A DNA stretch of 64,000 bases from Psococerastis gibbosa. Taxonomy: Eukaryota > Arthropoda > Insecta > Psocodea > Psocidae. Each line of letters begins with the position of its first letter. The stretch's first letter is position 1. A program made the translations under genes and the position numbers. The stretch lies in contig OZ020487.1 of assembly GCA_963971405.1 (NCBI GenBank), forward strand, positions 11,629,344-11,693,343. Direction: 5' to 3'. The notes under the pieces were generated by a model. It saw only the letters and a list, made by a program, of their open reading frames with translations. It had not been told where the DNA came from and ran no database searches. Positions 56,750 to 64,000 of the stretch are shown piece after piece.

Positions 56750-57530
56750 TTAAATGAAAAATTGGTTGTCTGTAAAGTCGGTTTACGGACGATAGTTTAA
56801 CGTGACCTCAAAACAAACAAAAATGTTTATTTTATTTTAAATATTTTAAATTTTTGGTGTAATAAGCAATGAAAACCACACTAAGATGCGGCGTAACGGT
56901 TGAGCGTCACCGATGAGTGTCACGCATCGGCGTCACCCTTTTTCGTGCATGCAGCCAGTGTTCCAGCCAGCGCTCATCGATTTATTACACGTTGTCACGT
57001 CAAAAACCAGTGTTAGCGGCTAGGGATTGAAAAGCATGTTTCATTCTTTTTATTACTCCACGACCGGAAAGTATACAATTAGGATTTTTTAGGTATTGTG
57101 TTAAATAAAATTGATGAAACTAGCATTCTAACCATAGTTCCTGGCGCTTTCTATCGCAGTCTACTTCATTGGCATCAGGACACTGAGTTCAGCCTGTTTT
57201 GCCATGAACTCGGGCCTTGTTATTAATGTCAATTGCATATGAATTGGCCGATCATACCAATATTATGACACTGAAACAATTGTTTTTATTAGATTATCCG
57301 ACGTCAATTGGCATGTCGCCTGACGTCTGCGAGCCAGCGGCGTCTGCTATGTAGCCCACTTGCTGTTGAGATTTACGAATTTTAAGTATCCGGCTTAGTC
57401 CTACTTGCAAGCATTGAAATTATAATGAAGCCTAGTTTAGGACAGTCAATGGGCTTCCGTATTTAAATTCTATCAAGCCGGTTTTACGCCAGTATCGGTA
57501 GTGTTACAGAAAAAATCTCCAGAAATTACT
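56750..57530. other. Unassigned DNA
   Basis: No gene or repeat is recognised. Confidence 0.35.
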
Positions 57531-57534
57531 CTTG

Positions 57535-58730
57535 GAACAGTCTCGTTAGGGTTAGGCCTGGTTAGTATATTCTTTTAAATTTCTGGTGTCACCTGCCGCG
57601 TCTTCTTCGACCAATCAGAGCTTCGGCTTATTGACACGTCTTCTTTCAGAGCATACTATTGCAGCCACAACGGGATTGGTTTTGGTTAGAAGTCTCCAAG
57701 GTGTGCTCCTGTTGGTCGAATAAGAGGTGGCAGGTGACACCAAAAATTTACAATATATCCTTGCCACGAGAGAATGCCCAATCTCTCAGACAACATAAAA
57801 CTGTCATGATGATCTCCAAAAATTACTCTTGGAACAGCCTCGTTAGGGTTAGGCCTGGTTAGTATATTCTTTTAAATTTCTGGTGTCACCTGCCGCGTCT
57901 TCTTCGACCAATCAGAGCTTCGGCTTATTGACACGTCTTCTTTCAGAGCATACTATTGCAGCCACAACGGGATTGGTTTTGGTTAGAAGTCTCCAAGGTG
58001 TGCTCCTGTTGGGCGAATAAGAGGTGGCAGGTGACACCAAAAATTTACAATATATCCTTGCCACGAGAGAATGCCCTATCTCTCAGACAACATAAAACTG
58101 TCATGATGATCTCCAAAAATTACTCTTGGAACAGCCTCGTTAGGGTTAGGCCTGGTTAGTATATTCTTTTAAATTTCTGGTGTCACCTGCCGCGTCTTCT
58201 TCGACCAATCAGAGCTTCGGCTTATTGACACGTCTTCTTTCAGAGCATACTATTGCAGCCACAACGGGATTGGTTTTAGTTAGAAGTCTCCAAGGTGTGC
58301 TCCTGTTGGGCGAATAAGAGGTGGCAGGTGACACCAAAAATTTACAATATATCCTTGCCACGAGAGAATGCCCTATCTCTCAGACAACATAAAACTGGCT
58401 GTCATAGGTTGATGATTGACTGAGTGATTGGCCGAACAATGTCGTGGCACTAGCTTCCTTGGCGGGAGTTCATTTGTATTTTCTTTCAGAGCATACTATT
58501 GCAGCCACAACGGGATTGGTTTTGGTTAGAAGTCTCCAAGGTGTGCTCCTGTTGGGCGAATAAGAGGTGGCAGGTGACACCAAAAATTTACAATATATCC
58601 TTGCCACGAGAGAATGCCCTATCTCTCAGACAACATAAAACTGGCTGTCATAGGTTGATGATTGACTGAGTGATTGGCCGAACAATGTCGTGGCACTAGC
58701 TTCCTTGGCCGGAGTTCATTTGTATTTGTC
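57535..58730 (+). repeat. Nested tandem array: 297-bp and 246-bp periods
   Basis: GCAGCCACAACGGGATTGG recurs at 57661, 57958, 58255 and 58501. The first three units are 297 bp apart and almost identical. The fourth is 246 bp on and follows a different linker (GTCATAGGTTGATGATTGAC ... GGAGTTCATTTGTATT), which itself appears twice. Inside each unit TTCTGGTGTCACCTGCCGCG faces GGTGGCAGGTGACACCAAAA, a pair of about 40-bp inverted ends. Short frames at 57659 and 57956 are by-products. Confidence 0.9.
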
Positions 58731-59177
58731 AGTTCTCTTGAATTAATTCAGCATGTAACTTATCGGCATAGCCTACCTATAAGAATCGGCAGGTGGGCCC
58801 AGTTACGAATTGTTGTGCAATGCCAGTAGGCGTGCCTACCGGTATCTACACCTTCCGTCGTCCGTCCCATAGTTTTACTCTAAAAATAGACAACTTGATT
58901 TCAAATGACCTTGCCCTGACGTCGACATGTGCGCCGGCGCAAAATGCAATATTTCACGCTATCAGTATGCTCGAAGTTAGCATAGCAGCGCTATCTGATA
59001 GAAACGGCTGGTACTACCTGGTTCGGCCCCCTGCCACAAAGAGCGCGATTGCCTTCTAGATTTCCGTCAGTGGTCCTGAGGTTTTGCCATATTGTCACAT
59101 TTCTATGGATTTAATCATATATTAAATGACGCTGTCAAGAGACAATCAGTGGAAGAAAGCCTTAAAGTGCACAAAAT

Positions 59178-59665
59178 CAGTACATGTAGAATAGTGGTAC
59201 AGACTCCGACTTTCACCCGAAAGGTTGTTGGTTCGAGTCAGGCGCGGATCCAGGGGGGGGGGGCTGTGCCCCCCCTTAGGGTCCTCAAAATGCGTATATC
59301 CCCACTATTTCAGTCCTATTTTTCACCCCCGGGCCCCCTGGTGCTCGATTGTATTAATTACCCATAATATAGAACCCTTTTTGCTCTGAAAATGCGTAAA
59401 CCCCCAATATTTCAGCCCTATTTTAAAAAATTCGAAATTTAATCTTAGCCCCCTCCTTGGTCTCATCCTAGATCCGCGCCTGGTTCGAGTCCCACACTTG
59501 CTACATTTTCTGGCCATACTTCGGAGGGCATGTAAAATTGTAAAGCAGGCGGTCCCGAGCCTGCCTAGTTGAGTGAGGTAGAGGGCTTTATAGTCTTAAC
59601 TCCGCTAGGTTGGTATAGTAATGAAACAAGAAGTCAATGTTTATTTATTAAAAAAAAAAAAAAAA
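59178..59665 (+). mobile_element. SINE family S1, nearly full length, split by a hAT element
   Basis: The tRNA-like head (AATAGTGGTACAGACTCCGA, then GGTTCGAGT) is cut at its B box by the element 59239-59482 and resumes with GTTCGAGTCCCACACTTGCT. The body (GGCGGTCCCGAGCCTGCCTA) and a long A tail (59649-59672) follow. Confidence 0.85.
59239..59482. mobile_element. hAT non-autonomous element with perfect 8-bp TSD
   Basis: This 244-bp element has ends CAGGCGCGGATC and GATCCGCGCCTG, a perfect 12-bp inverted repeat. GTTCGAGT lies on both sides (59231-59238, 59483-59490). The interior has G/C runs and the phrases ATGCGTATATCCCCACTATT and ATGCGTAAACCCCCAATATT. It is the reference copy for the degraded fragments at 3.6-4.6 kb. 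Confidence 0.92.
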
Positions 59666-60328
59666 AAAAAAATCTCATGAGATAGCGATCTTAAAACTGT
59701 CAATAATATCACAACCCTTGCTGGAAATGCTCCGCTACACATAAATATACGATATGTGCCTGTCTATTACACAGACTGGCAACAATTGTCGAACTTGATT
59801 TGTACAATAAACGGTTGGTGATGGCGTCTGGGGTAATGCGTATGAGTAAGAATATTGTGTTTAGTTTAAGGCAATATGGACTTTTTCAAAGGTGCATGGT
59901 TGCCTAATCAGGAAACATTAGGCGAGTCACAATGGCTACTATCATTGAATATACGTGTAACAATGATTTCTTGAGTCAGTTCCAAACGGGATTATACTAG
60001 CGGGGCTTCTAAACCTTTCACTTCGTAGGCATTTTTCCATAAAAATCTACCCGGCAAAATTTGACGCTGGTGGCCATTCTATACAATATACTTACTTACT
60101 ACTTACTCCTTGGCGTTACGGCAGGTGAAGGGCTTCGTTCTGCTCTGCCACATCGCGCCAGCCTGCAGGACTTACTAGGTTTTATTAATTAGCCCTAGCT
60201 TGCATAATGTTTAGGTTTTTGCTGTCAAACTGCGTAAAACCCCCACTATTTCTTTTTTTAATCTCCTTTTGACTTCGCATCAACCTTTCAGGCTTCAGGC
60301 CTCGGAAACCATTGTGGGCTAACATCGA

Positions 60329-60541
60329 CACATGTAGCGTAGTGGTACGGACTCTGACTTTCACCCGAAATGTTGTTGGTTCGAGTCCCTAGCTAAATTT
60401 TCTGGCCATGCTTCGGAGGGCATGTAAAGCAGGCGGTCCCGGGCCTTCCTAGTTGAGTGTAAGAGAGAGGTTTATAGCCCTAACTGCGCTAGGTTGGCTT
60501 AGTAATAGAAACAACAAAAAGCCTTTATTTATTTATTTATC
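60329..60541 (+). mobile_element. SINE family S1, full-length reference copy
   Basis: The head TGTAGCGTAGTGGTACGGAC (A box) and TTGGTTCGAGTCCC (B box) are spaced as in a tRNA. The body is ATGCTTCGGAGGGCATGTAA, GGCGGTCCCGGGCCTTCCTA, CTGCGCTAGGTTGGCTTAGT, and the tail is (TTTA)n. RNA polymerase III promoter boxes without a coding frame mark a tRNA-derived SINE. Confidence 0.85.
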
Positions 60542-60646
60542 CCTATCAGGAAAATAGACCTATGCAGAAAAGAAGCTATAAATTGGTTCTCGAAGCTGAA
60601 TTCTAGCATGGTCGTAAATTTGTTAATAATGCCCCCCCCCCCACTT

Positions 60647-60970
60647 GAAATTTTTGATCTGACCTATGCCGAAGGAAAGCGTGATGCTTGAAGCAGAGTT
60701 GTTGTATATGATTGTGTGTTTGTGGTGGAAGCTACTCCCCATCCGAACCGAAATTTTTGATCTGACCTATGCTGAAGGAAAGCGTGATGCTTGAAGCAGA
60801 GTTCTTGTATATGATTGTGTGTTTGTGGTGGAAGCTACACCCTCCCCATCCGAACCGAAATTTTTGATCTGACCTATGCTGAAGGAAAGCGTGATGCTTG
60901 AAGCAGAGTTCTTGTATATGATCGTGTGTTTGTGGTGGAAGCTGGACCCCCCCCCCCTCCCCACCCGAAC
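60647..60970 (+). repeat. Tandem repeat, three units of about 105 bp
   Basis: GAAATTTTTGATCTGACCTA starts units at 60647, 60750 and 60857. Each contains GGAAAGCGTGATGCTTGAAG and GTGTGTTTGTGGTGGAAGCT and ends in a C-rich hinge of variable length before CCGAACCGA. Confidence 0.88.
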
Positions 60971-60999
60971 CGATTTACCAGCAGTTTGATGATGGTGTG

Positions 61000-62000
61000 T
61001 AGACAAGCAGTAGAAAGGTACCTACCATGTCAAAAAAGGCCTCTACGTCGTCGTAATACGGCCATTGCATCCGTGGCCTTCCCAACTTTCTTCTCTCTTT
61101 GCAGGGTTGTGCTGGCCACACGGGCTAGGGGCACTCGTGGCCCTGCGCCCTTAGTCAAAAACCATAATGGAGCTTTCATAGGGCAGACGTTTTCGAGAAA
61201 AAAGAGAGAACTAAGAAACTTTCAGCAAAACTTTAGCGGGAAAAATCAAGTTGCAGTCAGCAGCCGCCGTCTGCTGCTACTTTGAGGAAAACTTATAAAA
61301 CCCATTATATTCCGCTAATATAAAACTAGCAGTGGGGACCAAAGTGTTGCCCCTTCGATGCTCTGTCCCGCGCCCCCTACGGTACCCAGCACGACCCTGT
61401 TTCTTGGGGTTGGCTTTCAACGACTAGGTACCCATATTAGATTCACCCCGAAACTAGAAAGTGTTAACCCTAGTAAGCATCCTGCTCTAGACAGTATATC
61501 GCTCCTTGATTTGCAAAATGTTTTAACTGCAAAAATATTAATTTTTTGGTTGCCTCACAAAAATTTCTCTGCAAGCCTGTACAAAAAAAATGAAAATTAC
61601 TTGGCTGAAGTGTAGGAGATAATTAATTAAAACCATCGGGAAAAACTTTGGAATGCTCTCCTAAAAAGCTAGCATATTGCCGTTAGAACAGTTGATAAAT
61701 CAAGGAGCGATATTTGTTCAAAAAAATCCATCAAAGTTTCCCTTAGAAAATATGTCTCTAGATATAATAAAGACATAGTAAAGAAGTAATTAGGACACCA
61801 TCTAGAAGTAGTATGAACGCTAGCACCAGCATGGTATTCGCGGTATTCCCCAGTGACAATGCTCGGGTGAACCGATGGGGTCCTCACAAAAGTCCGGAAA
61901 ATCGCGGATTAACTGCAGCAATGGGCTGCATTTCTCAACGTCTTTGTATCTTCGTCTCTCCAGCCTTTTCTTCCAGTCATTACGTCAGCCCAGATGCAAC
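61000..62000. other. Upstream region of the 62.06-kb gene
   Basis: No gene is recognised. A foldback pairs TATCGCTCCTTGATTT (about 61497) with AAATCAAGGAGCGATA (about 61697). Enhancers of the secreted-protein gene may lie here but cannot be identified from one sequence. Confidence 0.4.
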
Positions 62001-62038
62001 TATAAAACGTTTGCATTAATTCGGGAATGCTATCAGTT
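62001..62038 (+). promoter_or_regulatory. Core promoter: TATA box and arthropod initiator
   Basis: TATAAAA at 62001-62007 is followed about 32 bases on by ATCAGTTT (62032-62039), matching the arthropod initiator TCAGT. The ATG lies about 25 bases further at 62060, giving a short leader as is common in cuticle-type genes. Confidence 0.75.
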
Positions 62039-62059
62039 TACTACCGCACCTCAGCAAAC

Positions 62060-63557
62060 ATGTTTTTCAAGACTGTAAGTTTTGGTTTAATTTTTTCGGT
62101 TTTTACAAAAGCACAAAAAGTTGAGATTTTTCCAATTTTTTACAAGCATTAACTTGCTTATATATCCTATAAATAAATAATATGCCTCCCACATGTCCTG
62201 CTTAGACCAATAGACTGAGTGGGCTTCAGCCTAAGAGTGTCGAATTTGTCCAATTTTTATCTCTCTTATGTGAAATAGGTATCAATTTTACTAAGTCAAA
62301 TACATTAGCTTGGATAAAAATGTCTAAAATTCAAATGCATTTGCACCGTTGCGTTACTTTACAAATACAAATTTTCTCCCGGGTCTGGCAAGTCTCAACC
62401 ATTTCTTGTTTTTTGGAAGTGTCCAAGGTGAGAGAAAGCCTTTCTGTTGTGCTCTTCTTGTACACGAATGAACCTGACTTTTATCTGCTTGCTATCTGTA
62501 ATTCTGTCAACTGATAATCCTTTATTTATTCTAATTTCTTGTTTCCTCTCCAGGTCTTGGTTGCTTTCCTCGTGGCCTCTGCCTTCGCTGCTGAGGAAGA
62601 CAAAGCCCCAGTCCAGAAGAGAGGAATCCATGGAGGATTCTCCTCAGGTGGCCACGGAGGATCTGGAGGCCATGGTGGTCTCGGAGGAGGTAAGTGTCTT
62701 TAAATATTTTGTAAAAATTACAATTGAAAAGGGAGAAATTATGTGGAATGTATAAGAAATCTTTTATGCACTCTCCCAGTCTCCTTGTCTTTCCATTACT
62801 ACCACTGTCACCTTCTGCCTTCCATTTTCGCTGATTACACTACACAGAGGTTGGAGGAGCCCAGCATGCCCTTTGGATTGCTCTGTTCTCGAACCACAAG
62901 CAGGCTTCTCTTATTTAATTCCTACATCTAGGACTCATCAAGGGACCCGATGCTGGACAAGCCGTAGCCACTGCCAAGGAAGCGAAAGCCAACGCTGCCA
63001 ATGCGCAAGCCCAGATCCACGCCGCCAAGGAGCAAGCCGCCTTAACTTCGAGTGCCGCTTCTTCCACCATCGGCGCTGCCAAACAGGCCAGTGCATCTGC
63101 CGCTTCTGCTCAGCAACAGCTGGCTTTGGCTCACCAGCAAGCCAGTTCTAGCGCAGCCACTGCCAGTGCCGCTCTTGACGCTGCCAAGGTAAGTCTGACT
63201 CTTAATTACATAGCTTAGAATTATTATTTTTAAATTCAATTAAAAAATTGTATTTTCGATTTTCTAATGAATGAGCCCGGCTATTCGCTCGGTTACTCGT
63301 CCTATATACATTGCATGTACTAGATATACTCTCTACTAGATATTGGTAGTTGGTACGTGAAATAAAACCTTACTTCCTTACCATTTAAGGAGGCTAGCTC
63401 TGCCGCTGCCGCATCCCAGCAACAGCTCGCCAACGCCAAGCACCAGGCTGCTGAAACTGCTGCCGCTGCGGAGAACGCCATTGTAACCGCTAAGATTGCA
63501 AGTGCCGCTGCTGATGCCGCCCAACAGCAAGTTGATGCTGCCAAGGCTTCTGCTGCT
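62060..63557 (+). CDS. Secreted Gly/His- and Ala/Gln-rich structural protein, 5' part (four exons)
   Basis: The exons are 62060-62074, 62554-62689, 62932-63188 and 63390-63557. All donors are GTAAGT or GTAAGTG-type, all acceptors end AG, and phases agree (0, 1, 0, 0), giving 192 codons with no stop. The first exon encodes only MFFKT; exon 2 completes a signal peptide (VLVAFLVASAFAA), then EEDKAPVQKR with a dibasic site, then a Gly/His repeat (GGFSSGGHGGSGGHGG). Exons 3 and 4 are Ala-dominated with regularly placed Lys, Gln and Glu (for example AKEAKANAANAQAQIHAAKE), which predicts a long amphipathic alpha-helix or coiled coil. The layout resembles insect cuticle or other extracellular structural proteins; the exact family is not identified. 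The codons favour G/C endings, unlike the surroundings. The donor at 63558 is open, so the gene continues past the window. Confidence 0.88.
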
Positions 63558-64000
63558 GTAAGTATAGCTGAATATTTTTCTCATTGAAGAATATTGGGTT
63601 TCATTAACTTGAGAAAAGACGTTGTTGACCTTGTAATCCAATAGATTTTCCACCTCTGATGACTCTGAGAACTCGTCTGCCTTAAGTTCCAGTAAATGGT
63701 TGGTAAAGCATTGAGCTTATAAGTAATTATCTATGTATGGTCGGGACACATGCCACAATTTGGGCATACTCGTAGCCAACTAGTCGAGTTCTATTGCTTC
63801 TGCGAATCTCGCTTTGGCAGCAGGTTGAACTACTGGACTCCAACCGTCATTAACTACAGCGCACCCTAGATGCTCAAGTCTGGGGCGCCAGATCACCTGG
63901 CACTTAGCGAGAATATGCCATCCACTTCCGCTGAGTTTATAACTGAGAATTCTTGGCACCGGACATAAGAAACAGACTCGCCCAATATAGTTCTCCTCTT
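63558..64000 (+). other. Intron of the secreted-protein gene, incomplete
   Basis: It starts with GTAAGTATAG and shows no convincing further exon before the window ends. The minus-strand frames over the exons are shadows of the coding strand. Confidence 0.6.

Noticed and set aside
57659-58159. Two identical 67-codon frames that might be a gene family
   Set aside because: They lie inside the 297-bp tandem units and simply repeat with them.
38134-60970. Tandem arrays as CRISPR
   Set aside because: The units are long, variably spaced and lack short identical repeats with unique spacers, in a eukaryotic context.
62395-63653. Minus-strand and alternative-frame ORFs rich in Ser, Gly or Ala over the 62-63.6 kb gene
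   Set aside because: They are the complements and shifted readings of Ala/Gly-rich exons, without splice logic of their own.

Overview
The window is nuclear DNA from an arthropod, most likely a hexapod with a large, repeat-rich genome. The evidence is AT-rich DNA with spliceosomal introns, a copia element primed like Drosophila copia, an arthropod-style TATA plus TCAGT initiator promoter in front of a split-signal-peptide gene, and a nuclear copy of mitochondrial nad1 that needs TGA=Trp. The species is not determinable from what I can see.

Only two loci look like host protein genes, and both are incomplete. At 14.3 kb (+) a CpG-rich coding exon of 139 codons, bounded by a good acceptor and a good donor, encodes a Ser/Asn-rich protein I do not recognise. 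At 62.06-63.56 kb (+) four exons in mutually consistent phase encode the first 192 residues of a secreted, Gly/His-rich then Ala/Gln-rich protein, probably structural (cuticle-like). It runs off the right edge.

Nearly everything else is transposable-element DNA. Left to right: a self-nested MITE family (0.4, 2.8, 35.8, 52.1, 54.8 kb; TWA target sites, PIF/Harbinger-like); a 75-bp minisatellite (1.9 kb); G/C-homopolymer-rich hAT-like fragments (3.6-4.6 kb); a composite dispersed repeat in both orientations, the second copy inside a 1.1-kb hAT-like element (5.8-8.15 kb); a copia element with an uninterrupted 1298-codon gag-pol frame (17.6-22.0 kb, minus) whose 5' LTR is missing except for its last 18 bp; short hAT elements with 8-bp target duplications (26.4, 37.3, 40.2, 42.9, 50.9, 59.2 kb); several degraded non-LTR retrotransposon 3' ends, including a reverse-transcriptase pseudogene at 41.2-42.36 kb; two SINE-like families; a nad1 NUMT (55.4 kb); and satellite-like arrays at 38.1-39.5, 57.5-58.7 and 60.6-61.0 kb.

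The host genes show no functional link to each other. The biological interest lies in the layering of elements: MITE in MITE in palindrome, a hAT inside the B box of a SINE, non-LTR pieces inside MITEs and hATs, and paralogous empty sites that confirm target duplications. I found no CRISPR array, rRNA gene, intact tRNA gene or bacterial-type operon.
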